From Synechococcus sp. AG-686-F08 (GTDB lineage: Bacteria > Cyanobacteriota > Cyanobacteriia > PCC-6307 > Cyanobiaceae): a DNA stretch of 64,000 nucleotides. Each line of letters starts with the position of its first letter. Position 1 is the stretch's first letter. The notes beneath the pieces are model-generated. The model saw only the letters and a list, made by a program, of their open reading frames with translations, was not told the DNA's origin and ran no database searches. Below, piece by piece: positions 25,407 through 34,042 of this stretch. The stretch lies in contig QCVQ01000003.1 of assembly GCA_003210315.1 (NCBI GenBank), forward strand, positions 35,036-99,035. Reading direction: 5' to 3'. Made by a program: the position numbers and the translations under genes.

Positions 25407-26519
25407 ATGGCCCCGCCTAAATTTCAGCGAATCTCAACTCCTCAAGTGACACGCTTTCTGCCCCTGGCTCTCATCGCAACACTGAGCACGTTGTGCGTTG
25501 AAGCGTCGATGAGACCAATGAATGCAGAAGAAATGACTGATAACAATGAAACTCAGATTGAGACTGACATAGCGGCAAACAGCGACAGTGAAATCAACCA
25601 GACCGAAGAGATAGCTCCCCTGGTACTCAGTCAAGCGAGTGATCAAGACACGCAACTCGAACAGGAAAAAGACGAGGAAGACAGCTGGCGTGTCTACCTC
25701 GATCTCTATGCCTTTTTGGTGCCAACCACTTACAGCTCAACAACCATCAACGGCAATAAAAACGATGCCGCGCTTCCCCTCTCCGATGTGATCAACACCA
25801 TCGACGAAGCGCTCACCTTTAAAGCCCAGGTTGAATATGGCCGATTGGGTTTTATGGCCGGGGTTTATCACGGGAGCCTATCCACGAGCGGATCCAAATC
25901 CTTTTTCAAGGAAACAACAAACCCTCTACGCAATCGACTAGGCCTTCCTTCCGCACTCAGACAGCGCACAATTCGTGTCAACGGAGATCTAGATGTCGAC
26001 GTTGATGCCAATCAGACCATCGTGGATCTGGCATTCCGCTACCGAGCAGGCGCGATTCAGAAACCACGGATGGAAAAGGGAAGCACCAGTTTCATTGGCC
26101 TGCTTGGAGCCCGAGTGATCGATGCCAACATCAACACCAGCTGGTCCGTTCGCAATGAGTCCACCGTTTCCGTGGAGGGGCGGGTCGTAAGCCGCGAGAA
26201 CACTCGCGAACTCGAGAGAGCATCGAGTGAAAGCTTCGGCAACACCTGGGTGCAGCCGCTGATCGGTGCCTTCGGCACGTATGCCATCAGCGAAGACTGG
26301 CAAGCGTTTGCCTATCTCGACGCCGGCGGATTGGGTTTGAGCGGAGAGCAAGATCTGAGTGGCACGGCGCAGGCGGGGATTGCCTATGCCTTGGGAAACT
26401 CAGCCCAAATCTCACTCTCTTACAAGTATTTCGGACTTGATTACGCCGGAGGCGGTGGCAATGCCTACAGCGTGGATCAAAGCGGCGTGAACTTAGGACT
26501 GCGCTGGTTGTTCGACTGA
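25407..26519 (+). CDS. predicted outer-membrane beta-barrel protein
   Basis: The protein of 370 residues (from the ATG at 25407, which puts a basic N-terminus and hydrophobic helix of a signal sequence at the front; an upstream TTG at 25332 is unlikely) has an acidic, Asn/Gln/Thr/Glu-rich linker (about residues 30-90), then a barrel-like part with alternating residues and many Tyr/Phe, ending in GLRWLFD. This resembles outer-membrane porin-like proteins. The role is unknown. It diverges from the outer-membrane gene at 24290 and could share its regulatory region. Confidence 0.65.
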   Translation: MAPPKFQRISTPQVTRFLPLALIATLSTLCVEASMRPMNAEEMTDNNETQIETDIAANSDSEINQTEEIAPLVLSQASDQDTQLEQEKDEEDSWRVYLDLYAFLVPTTYSSTTINGNKNDAALPLSDVINTIDEALTFKAQVEYGRLGFMAGVYHGSLSTSGSKSFFKETTNPLRNRLGLPSALRQRTIRVNGDLDVDVDANQTIVDLAFRYRAGAIQKPRMEKGSTSFIGLLGARVIDANINTSWSVRNESTVSVEGRVVSRENTRELERASSESFGNTWVQPLIGAFGTYAISEDWQAFAYLDAGGLGLSGEQDLSGTAQAGIAYALGNSAQISLSYKYFGLDYAGGGGNAYSVDQSGVNLGLRWLFD

Positions 26520-26540
26520 TAGCAAGTGCGCTCTTGCCGT

Positions 26541-27848
26541 TCAAGTGCTGAGGCTTTCAGCAACTTGAACGGCGGTACGCGATCCACTGGCAATCGCTCC
26601 CTCAATAAATCCACGCCATCCCTGGGCATGATCACCAGATGCAAAGAACAGATGACCTTCCTGGCGTGGTAATTCGTCTGTGAATCGTGCAACCGTTCCG
26701 GGGCGATAGGTGCACCAGCTACCTTGCGAGAGATCGTCTCCACCCCAATCGTGGCCAAAGGTGGAGAGCACTTTGACCCCTGGAATAAATTCCTCCAAAA
26801 CGGGCTGCCACTCATCAACCGATTTTTCCAGCGCATCAGGTTCAAGGCTGAACCCAGCGAGCACCGAGTGCTTCTCACCACGCTTGTAAGTGAAGCTGCC
26901 GATCAGGGGTGAATCCGTTGAACGGGACAGGGTCATCACCGCACCAGGGTCACCCTCCACTTCAAAAAACACCTTGCAGCCACCACCAACATGCTTGAGG
27001 CGTGATGCCTCCAGTTTCACATCGGCAAGAGGTGGTTCAAAGTCCACGTTGTGAAGCACATTCAAAGGAACAGTCACCACTGCACGCTGTGCCGTTATCC
27101 GCTCTCCAGACTCCGTCGTGACGCTCACCCCTTCGCTGGTGTGTTGCACGGAGCGCACTGCAGTGCTGAGCGCCACCTCAAAATCACCATCTCGAGTGAT
27201 TGCCTCCACGAGTGCAGCTGTGCCTTTTGTGAGTTTGTAGCGGGCCGCTGTGTCGTTAAACAACGCGTAGTTCCAACCCGTTAGTGACCAGGTGCGCATC
27301 ATCTCCACATAGGAGGCATTCTGCGGTTGATTCATGGAGAGGATCTCTAAGAACCCACCAAGACTGGTGCGCTGCAAAGGGGTGAGATCAAGAGCATTGA
27401 GACGGTCAGCAACCGTGAGAGCATCCCGTTCGCATACAGCCTCCCAGCAGTGGTGAATGTCATAGGGGCGCTCCCACACGCCCTTTGACTCGGCAAAGAA
27501 ACGCTCGAACCCTTCAACGAATTCACCCAGTTGGGCCTCCTGCAGCTCCTGAACCTTTCCATCGATCTTGATCGCGATGCGCTCAGCAACACATCCTGGT
27601 GTTTCCTGAACCTCAAGCCCATAGCGTTCTTTCTCAGCCCATACAAACGGCTGAGTCCAGTGAATCCATGTGCCACCAAGTTCAACATGAAAGCCATTGC
27701 GCTCTTCATAAAAGGTGCGACCTCCCAAGCGATCTCGCGCCTCGAGCACAATGGTGCTCAGCCCTCTCTTCTGAAGATCTCGCGCCGCAGTTACGCCGGC
27801 AAATCCACCTCCGATGATCACAACATCGTATGAAGTCTTGGCAGCCAT
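26541..27848 (-). CDS. flavin-containing amine oxidase
   Basis: The 435-residue protein has the FAD-binding Rossmann motif VVIIGGGFAGVTAARDLQKRGL at residues 9-30, the ELGGTWIHW segment that lines the FAD site in monoamine oxidases, and the C-terminal FAD motif FFASGDHAQGWRGFIEGAIASG. It would oxidise a primary or secondary amine, or a related substrate, producing hydrogen peroxide. There is no signal peptide. The substrate is unknown. The shared 16-bp site lies 80 nt upstream, so it probably belongs to the same regulon. Confidence 0.85.
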   Translation of the reverse strand: MAAKTSYDVVIIGGGFAGVTAARDLQKRGLSTIVLEARDRLGGRTFYEERNGFHVELGGTWIHWTQPFVWAEKERYGLEVQETPGCVAERIAIKIDGKVQELQEAQLGEFVEGFERFFAESKGVWERPYDIHHCWEAVCERDALTVADRLNALDLTPLQRTSLGGFLEILSMNQPQNASYVEMMRTWSLTGWNYALFNDTAARYKLTKGTAALVEAITRDGDFEVALSTAVRSVQHTSEGVSVTTESGERITAQRAVVTVPLNVLHNVDFEPPLADVKLEASRLKHVGGGCKVFFEVEGDPGAVMTLSRSTDSPLIGSFTYKRGEKHSVLAGFSLEPDALEKSVDEWQPVLEEFIPGVKVLSTFGHDWGGDDLSQGSWCTYRPGTVARFTDELPRQEGHLFFASGDHAQGWRGFIEGAIASGSRTAVQVAESLST

Positions 27849-27927
27849 TAGATCTCTTAAAATATATTAGCCACCAACAATTTTAAAGAAACAAACACTT
27901 CATTCCCACGGTCAGGCCATAGATTTT

Positions 27928-27943
27928 GCACGCACGGGACCAG
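27928..27943 (-). promoter_or_regulatory. shared 16-bp site upstream of the amine oxidase
   Basis: CTGGTCCCGTGCGTGC on the coding strand lies 80 nt before the ATG at 27848, in the usual orientation, with 13 of 16 positions identical to the best copy at 25373. Confidence 0.55.
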
Positions 27944-28035
27944 ACAATGGGGACAGCATGACAGGCTTCGCGAAACATCTATCTGTGGCTATTACCAGAC
28001 AGTCATGATTAGCAAGTCTCCTACAACAACAATCC

Positions 28036-28069
28036 ATAAAAAATCAGGAACCAAAACCTTGGTTCCTGA
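28036..28069 (-). terminator. terminator after the large DUF1254 pair
   Basis: An 11-bp perfect stem, TCAGGAACCAA, loop AACC, TTGGTTCCTGA (28044-28069), has an A run at 28038-28043 on the plus strand, i.e. a T run after the hairpin on the minus strand. It ends the operon of the two large DUF1254 genes. Confidence 0.88.
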
Positions 28070-28094
28070 CGATCAAACTGAAAAATTACCTCAC

Positions 28095-29648
28095 TTAAAG
28101 CTTATCGATCGGACCCAGCTTCCAGGCCCGGTCGAACCAAGCTTGCTCAGGTCCATACAAACGGAAGATTCCAAACCAACCTTTACCAGGAACGGTTTTC
28201 ACCCAATTCGCCTCCTGGCCCGCTGGAGGCTCTGGACCAAAATAGAGGTCAACGCTGCCATCAGCGTTGCTCACCATGTCCTGATTGCGCTTGTTGTTTT
28301 TGCTTGGATAGGGCGATTCCTTGCTTTGCAACATCGAACGGGTCTGGGGGTCATAGACGACAAACGACCAGAAACGTCTCGCCGGAACGTTTGCCGGCAC
28401 CGTGAGTTTGTAGGTGTTCGCTCCATCGAGATAGGCGCCATTGCCATCGCGAGAGGTGAACGCATATTGCGACCCCACTCCTGGAAGCTCGAGGGCCATT
28501 GCCGGTGTATTCACCGTGGCGAGATAGAAGAACAGGGTGCGTCCATCCATATCGCGCCCACCATTTCCTTTGTCCACGAGATACTCGTGACTGCCTCCTG
28601 GAAAGCCTGTTTGCCAATAACCAGCTTTACCTGGGTAGATATAAGCCTTGGGATCCTGAGGAGAAAATAGGATCGAACGCGCCGTGGCATTACCAATCGC
28701 TACAGATTCTGTAAGCAGTGCTTTTTGCTCCGCATTCGGGGCAAATGGTTTTCCTTTTTGAATTCCAATAGCTGACGCCATCCCTAGAAGCTCTGGAGAG
28801 AACATCTCAGAGGGCTCGCGCTGAATCACATCATTGAGTTCTTCATAGAACCTAAAATTGTTTGCATGAATCGTGTTGACTGTCCAGTCAGTAAGATTTT
28901 TGAAAGAGTTGGCCTGAGGATTAGCCCGCATCGCATAGGGATACACCTTCAAGCCATTTTTAAAGCTGTCGCGAGCCGTATTTGGCTCACCTTGATCATC
29001 CAGAAAACCACGAAGAATCAGCCAATTGATGATGCTCGGGGTCCTGGCAACGAAAAAGCCATCGGTAGATGCAGGCGCCTGATGACCAGGCCCAAGAATC
29101 AGATACTTACCTCCCTTGCCCTTGTCGGGACCAGGGCCTCCCATATCCACCACAAAGCGGAAGAACGCATCATTGACTGTTCCTGGACCTGTACCAGGTG
29201 GAACCTCCACAACGACCGGACCATCGCTGAGATCGAGAAAAGCTGAGGCGTAGACCGTATCAGTGTTTCCCGTGAGCCAAAGGGACTTAGCACTCATCAA
29301 CTCATCAAAGATGCCGATGTCTCGATTCGGCTTCAGGCCATAGCCATCACGATGGCCCACATACAGCATCTCCAGGGAAGCTGCGGGCATGAAATTGAGG
29401 AACGTCTGCACACCACGGCCAAGATCCACCTGACGCCGTGCCTTTCGCATCGTCTCGTCATCAGGAAAACCATCAAAATACTTAAACGTTCCAAGCCGAG
29501 TCTTTACCGTGTCTGGCGTCAGAACATCGACAGGAATAGGCGTGTTGTAGCCCTTTGGCGCAACATCAGCGGCATGAAGCGCGGAACCGCTACACGCCAA
29601 GAATAAAGCTGAAAGTACAGCAGATGGAAAACGAGTGATTACAGACAT
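28095..29648 (-). CDS. exported DUF1254/DUF1214 protein, large type (second in its operon)
   Basis: The 517-residue protein has a Sec signal (MSVITRF...SALHAA). The N-terminal DUF1254 region contains VDVLTPDTVKTRLGTFKYF and ASLEMLYVG. The C-terminal DUF1214 region has FWSFVVYDPQTRSML and DGSVDLYFGPEPPAGQEANW. It is a close paralogue of the next upstream gene. DUF1254/DUF1214 proteins are widely found in bacteria; their activity is poorly known and I do not assign one. It is co-transcribed with its paralogue (37 nt apart). Confidence 0.87.
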   Translation of the reverse strand: MSVITRFPSAVLSALFLACSGSALHAADVAPKGYNTPIPVDVLTPDTVKTRLGTFKYFDGFPDDETMRKARRQVDLGRGVQTFLNFMPAASLEMLYVGHRDGYGLKPNRDIGIFDELMSAKSLWLTGNTDTVYASAFLDLSDGPVVVEVPPGTGPGTVNDAFFRFVVDMGGPGPDKGKGGKYLILGPGHQAPASTDGFFVARTPSIINWLILRGFLDDQGEPNTARDSFKNGLKVYPYAMRANPQANSFKNLTDWTVNTIHANNFRFYEELNDVIQREPSEMFSPELLGMASAIGIQKGKPFAPNAEQKALLTESVAIGNATARSILFSPQDPKAYIYPGKAGYWQTGFPGGSHEYLVDKGNGGRDMDGRTLFFYLATVNTPAMALELPGVGSQYAFTSRDGNGAYLDGANTYKLTVPANVPARRFWSFVVYDPQTRSMLQSKESPYPSKNNKRNQDMVSNADGSVDLYFGPEPPAGQEANWVKTVPGKGWFGIFRLYGPEQAWFDRAWKLGPIDKL

Positions 29649-29684
29649 GGTTGAGGGTAAAGAGAAATTTGAGCAGTTCAGGCC

Positions 29685-31256
29685 TCAACCAAGAGGCTGA
29701 ATGTCGTTCAGTTGCCAGGTTTTATCAAACCAAGGTTGCAGCGGACCATAGAGGCGGAAGATGGCAAACCAACCCTTACCAGGTGCGGTTTCGATCCAAT
29801 TGGCTTCTTGCCCTGCAGGCGCTGTAGGACCGAAATACAGATCAATACTGCCGTCAGCGTTCGTTTTCATATCTTGATTTCGGACGCTATTTTTACTGGG
29901 CAGAAGTTGACCCGTCTGTAGTTCAGATCGGGTCTGCGGGTCATACACAACCATCGACCAAAAATCCTTGGCCGGTACATTTTTATCAATGGTGAATTTG
30001 TATGTTTTGCTCCCATCGAGATACTCACCAGTCGAGTCGGTGGCAACCGTTCCGTACTGGGAACCAACTCCTACCATTTTCAACACCATGGCGGGCGTAT
30101 TGACGGTGTAGCCCCAAAAGAAATTATTGCGGGCGTCGAGGTTACGACCACCTTTGCCACCATCGACTAACCACTCGTAACTCCCACCGCCAAACGGAGT
30201 GAACCATTGCTTGCCTGGATAAAAGTAAACATCTTGATTACGAGGCTTACCCATATCAGAACGCACATAAGCCACACCCACTTGAATGGCTTCCTCCAAA
30301 ATCTCTCGATCCTGTGGAGAGGGCGCAAAAGGTTTGCCTTTTTCAAGACCAATCGACGATGCCAATCCCCTCAGCTCAGGATCCAAGAAAGCAATGGGCT
30401 CACGTTGGATCACTGTATTGAGCTCATTAAAAAACTCAAAATTGTTGGCGTGAACAGTATTAAACACCTTTTCGCCAACTTTAATAAAGCTCATCTGAGG
30501 TGGGTTGTCTTTTTGCGAATAGGGATAAAGACGCAATCCATTTTCATAATTTGCGATAGCCTTATCAGGTTTCCCATTGGAATCAAGGAAAGCCCTGAGA
30601 ATTAACCAGTTTGAGTAAGTTGGAGAGCGGAAAACAAAATAATCACCAACATTGCTTGGCTCAGTGTCATCGGGGCCCAAGATCAAATATTTACCACCTT
30701 TCCCCTTGTCGGGCCCCGGAGCCCCCGTATCAGCCACAAAGCGAAAGAAGGCATCGTTAATCGTGCCTGGACCAAGTCCAGCGGGGATTTCGATCACCAT
30801 CGGACCGGTGTCCTGAAGGTTGAAAAATGTTGAACCGTAAATCGTGTCCGTATTACCTGTAAGGAACAGGGGGTTCGAATACAAGGGAGACATCAAGGCC
30901 ACCTTGGTGTGATCATCAACACCAACTTGTGCATGACCATGGCGCATCATTTCGATGCTTGCTGCTGGCATCAAGGTCAGAAAAGTTTCATAGCCACGGA
31001 TGAATTTAAGATTGTCGAAACTTGTTCGAACCGTTGCCTCATCAGGCATCCCATCGAAGAAGCGGAACGTTCCGGCACTTGTCTTGACAGTGTCTGGAGT
31101 AAAAATCTCCGCAGGAATGGGAGTGGTATAACTCTTGCTTACCTGTGACTGCTGTGCATTCACGCCACGATCCGATGCACTAAGAGCGGCCACCGCCAAC
31201 GATGTAAGCAGCAATGCAGAAGAACGTCTGCGCAGCTTGCTGGAAAAGCCTGACAT
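29685..31256 (-). CDS. exported DUF1254/DUF1214 protein, large type (first in its operon)
   Basis: The 523-residue protein starts at the ATG at 31256; the TTG six bases earlier is unlikely. A Sec signal is followed by DUF1254 (PAEIFTPDTVKTSAGTFRFF) and DUF1214 (DFWSMVVYDPQTRSELQ, SIDLYFGPTAPAGQEANW). It is about 50% identical by eye to the downstream paralogue, so the pair arose by duplication. The shared 16-bp site lies 79 nt before the ATG. Function unknown. Confidence 0.87.
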   Translation of the reverse strand: MSGFSSKLRRRSSALLLTSLAVAALSASDRGVNAQQSQVSKSYTTPIPAEIFTPDTVKTSAGTFRFFDGMPDEATVRTSFDNLKFIRGYETFLTLMPAASIEMMRHGHAQVGVDDHTKVALMSPLYSNPLFLTGNTDTIYGSTFFNLQDTGPMVIEIPAGLGPGTINDAFFRFVADTGAPGPDKGKGGKYLILGPDDTEPSNVGDYFVFRSPTYSNWLILRAFLDSNGKPDKAIANYENGLRLYPYSQKDNPPQMSFIKVGEKVFNTVHANNFEFFNELNTVIQREPIAFLDPELRGLASSIGLEKGKPFAPSPQDREILEEAIQVGVAYVRSDMGKPRNQDVYFYPGKQWFTPFGGGSYEWLVDGGKGGRNLDARNNFFWGYTVNTPAMVLKMVGVGSQYGTVATDSTGEYLDGSKTYKFTIDKNVPAKDFWSMVVYDPQTRSELQTGQLLPSKNSVRNQDMKTNADGSIDLYFGPTAPAGQEANWIETAPGKGWFAIFRLYGPLQPWFDKTWQLNDIQPLG

Positions 31257-31334
31257 ACCCAATTAACAAGAAAACCCGTTCAATTACTTTCTAAAGATGT
31301 GGTGCGCTGCGGAACCAAAAAACATCCAATATTT

Positions 31335-31350
31335 GCCCGAATGGGATCAG
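31335..31350 (-). promoter_or_regulatory. shared 16-bp site upstream of the large DUF1254 operon
   Basis: CTGATCCCATTCGGGC on the coding strand lies 79 nt before the ATG at 31256. Fifteen of 16 positions equal the copy at 25373. Confidence 0.6.
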
Positions 31351-31454
31351 ATCTCTGATCTGGATCTGCTCATCAGGCTTGACGGCATCCATCAGAGCCA
31401 GTTTTAGCTTCGAAGCAGTAACAAGACGAGCTCAACATTGAGCACAACTTGGAT

Positions 31455-31484
31455 AAAAAAAAGCCCGGGTTTGTAACCCGGGCT
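31455..31484 (-). terminator. terminator after the small DUF1254 gene
   Basis: A perfect 10-bp stem, AGCCCGGGTT, loop TGT, AACCCGGGCT (31462-31484), is followed on the minus strand by a run of T (A run at 31455-31462). It is 7 nt past the stop of the gene at 31491. Confidence 0.92.
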
Positions 31485-31490
31485 TGACAC

Positions 31491-32609
31491 TCATTGAACG
31501 GGCTGAAACTGAGGTGGTGTCCAACTGCCATCGAAATACGATTCTGTTGGAGAGTAAACACGAATGGCCGCATTCCAACCAGGATAAATATCAAGATAAT
31601 TATCCTGGTTTTTATCTCCACCTAGATGAATAACATATTCACCTTTTTCATTGGCCTTCGCAAAAGCACTGTTGATGTTGTACTTCTCACCGGTTGAAAA
31701 ACCTTTGGCGTCATACACCGTGACGGACCAGAAAGCCCGAGGATCATTCGGCACATCCTTCATCACAAGAGTATGAGGCTCGATGGAGTCAACAATCTTG
31801 GGGAAGGGATACACAGCTCCTTGCTTAGGCAATCCACCCCAGCCAACTGCGACGCCGAAATTACGCAGCTCTTCGCTGATCTCTCCCCTTTTGCCGAATG
31901 CGTTCTCCGAGGTCACACCCTCGGATTCACGGCGACTGTTGTAATCGGCACGCAGATCAAGAATCTCCTGCATGTCGTAACGATGTTTAGAAACAAATTC
32001 ACCTTTGTTGGCCTGCTCCAAGCCAATTTGTTTTTGAACAGCAGCGGCAGCTTGCAAATCAGCAGGATCCTGCATGTTCACCTGTGTGCGCACAAAAGCG
32101 AACACATAGCGACTACCGATTGCCTCCTTCGTCAACTCGTAACGACCGGGCTTAGCGCTAACAACTGGAATCCAATGCTCCTCATCTACCACTTCAAGGA
32201 TTTGGTAGCGGTCTGTTTCTGGTAAGACAACCGTTGCAGGGCTGTCAAGATCCAGCACGGCAAAGGAGTACAACGTATCGAAATTAGGCCTCAGGATTGT
32301 CCGATCCGCTGGGTCCATGGCCTTACTGAGGTGCAGAAACTCTCCAACACCAGTGCCACACGTTCCCTTGGCAATCTTGCGAACGTAATCTTCAAAAATG
32401 ACCTCTGTCTCAGCGACGGCGTAATTGGCCTTGGTCACCGGTGTGACCACAGTGGCTGTGGTCTCAATCGCCGCCTTAGGGCAGTTTTGACCCGGTGGAT
32501 GGGAATGCACGCTGTCGGCTTTGCCATTGAAGCCGGCCAACAGGCCAGCACCTAGAGCTGATGCCACCACAAGGGTTCGGCCATGACGCGTGAGCGTGCG
32601 AAACGCCAT
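31491..32609 (-). CDS. exported DUF1254 protein, short type
   Basis: The 372-residue protein starts at the ATG at 32609 (MAFRTLTRHG), which gives a signal peptide with a proper basic front; the ATG at 32630 is 7 residues longer. The mature part has VTKANYAVAETEVIF (DUF1254 start), RPNFDTLYSFAVLDL, and the C-terminal DUF1214 motifs RAFWSVTVYDAKGF and NYLDIYPGWNAAIRVYSP. It is shorter than the pair at 28-31 kb and forms a second subfamily, along with the interrupted copy upstream. The shared 16-bp site lies 82 nt before the ATG. Confidence 0.86.
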   Translation of the reverse strand: MAFRTLTRHGRTLVVASALGAGLLAGFNGKADSVHSHPPGQNCPKAAIETTATVVTPVTKANYAVAETEVIFEDYVRKIAKGTCGTGVGEFLHLSKAMDPADRTILRPNFDTLYSFAVLDLDSPATVVLPETDRYQILEVVDEEHWIPVVSAKPGRYELTKEAIGSRYVFAFVRTQVNMQDPADLQAAAAVQKQIGLEQANKGEFVSKHRYDMQEILDLRADYNSRRESEGVTSENAFGKRGEISEELRNFGVAVGWGGLPKQGAVYPFPKIVDSIEPHTLVMKDVPNDPRAFWSVTVYDAKGFSTGEKYNINSAFAKANEKGEYVIHLGGDKNQDNYLDIYPGWNAAIRVYSPTESYFDGSWTPPQFQPVQ

Positions 32610-32690
32610 TGAGTTCTCATCCGTTTGCATCAGTAATAGCCAACGGTTCAGCTAAAGCCTCAACCACAACAAGTAAGTTTGATTCTTCAT

Positions 32691-32706
32691 GCACGATTGG
32701 GATCAT
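32691..32706 (-). promoter_or_regulatory. shared 16-bp site upstream of the short DUF1254 gene
   Basis: ATGATCCCAATCGTGC on the coding strand lies 82 nt before the ATG at 32609. The core TGATCCCA and TCGTGC are intact. Confidence 0.6.
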
Positions 32707-32788
32707 TTAGACATCTCAGATTGCAAGATCCATCATTAATTGCGCCAAATGTGCGCCAAGGGATGCCTGCAATCCAAAATAAATGCGA

Positions 32789-33901
32789 TCACTTCACCTG
32801 TAGCTCCGGACGCGTCCAGGAACCATCAAAATAAGCAGGAGTGGGGTTGTAAATCCTCAAGGTTGCGTTCCAACCTGGGTAAATCCCAAGGTAATTCTCC
32901 TGACTGGAGTCACCACCAAAATTCAGCACCGCCTCACCTTGATCATTCGCTGTTACGAAGGCACTGTTGACGTTGTAATTGTCACCAACAGGGAAGCCAT
33001 CCTTGTCGTAAACAGTTAAAGACCAGAATGCATTACTTCCATAGGGAACATCTTTGAGAGTGAGCGTTTGAGGCTTATCCGAAGACGGCGTATAAAAGAG
33101 ATAAACAGCCCCTTCTTTTGGTAATCCTCCAATCCCCACAGCAACGCCCATATTGTTTTGCTCGGGAGAAACAACACCCTTACGGCCATAGAGATTTTCT
33201 GACTTCACACCTTGCTCATTCCGCTCTTGATTGTAAGCAGAGCGTAAAGCAAGCATCTCCTCGAGGTTCCATCGATTCGGCTGCACAAATTCTCCACGAT
33301 TCGCCTAGCTCACTTTTAATTTCTTCTGCAAATCCCGAGCTTTGGCGAGGTCTTCCGGATCATTCATATTCACGCCGGTGCGGAACCCTACCAAAGCATT
33401 GCGACTACCAACATTCTCTTTGGTTAACTCATAAGCACCAGGATTTTTATAAACAAAGACGTATCCCTGATCATCCACAACCATGGCGCTTTGATAACGA
33501 CCACCTGTTTCAGGAAGTGTGATTGTGGCCGGATCATTGAGATCCAAAATCAACCATGAATACAAGGTGTCGAAATTGATGCGAATCACCGTTCGATCCT
33601 TTGGATCCGCTGCTTTGCTGTCGTTCAACAGCACACCCATACCGCCACTGCAGGTTGCCTTGGCAACGTTGGCGATGTACTTGGCAAACACGGTCTGTGT
33701 TTCAGCCGCTGCATAGTTTGCCTTCGTGACAGGAACGACCGCATCACTTTGAACAACAACAGAGGGCTCAGGGCAGGTGTTCGAAGGTGCAACCGCTTGT
33801 GCTTTCGCGGCAGGGAGAACGGCAACAGAGAGCAGTCCGAGGCTCAGGGCCGACGTGAAACCAGCCAAGCGCCCTGAAAGCGAACCAATACCTTGTGCCA
33901 T
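32789..33901 (-). pseudogene. short-type DUF1254 gene interrupted by one in-frame TAG
   Basis: Two adjacent open frames in the same reading frame join through a single TAG at 33305-33307. The first part runs from the ATG at 33901 (MAQGIGSLSGRLAGFTSALS, a signal peptide) to KKLKVS, and the second continues ANRGEFVQPNRWNLEEMLAL. The paralogue at 31491 reads LEQANKGEFV here, so TAG has replaced a Gln (CAG) codon by one C-to-T change. The rest of the 370-residue gene looks intact. It may be a recent pseudogene, a strain polymorphism, a sequencing error or, less likely, a read-through gene. The shared 16-bp site is still present upstream. Confidence 0.85.
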
Positions 33902-33981
33902 GAGCTCTTTCTTTGCTTTTAACGTCCTAATCAAGCCATAGCGTCTTGTCCGGCCATTCACTCGCTCCACGACGCCACTAA

Positions 33982-33997
33982 GCACAATCGGGAGCAA
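33982..33997 (-). promoter_or_regulatory. shared 16-bp site upstream of the interrupted DUF1254 gene
   Basis: TTGCTCCCGATTGTGC on the coding strand lies 81 nt before the ATG at 33901 and between this gene and the divergent cobalamin gene. It keeps the CTCCC and TGTGC parts; five positions differ from the best copy. Confidence 0.45.
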
Positions 33998-34042
33998 AAG
34001 GACGAACAAAGGACGGTGCGCTGAACGCAGCACAATGGCGTG

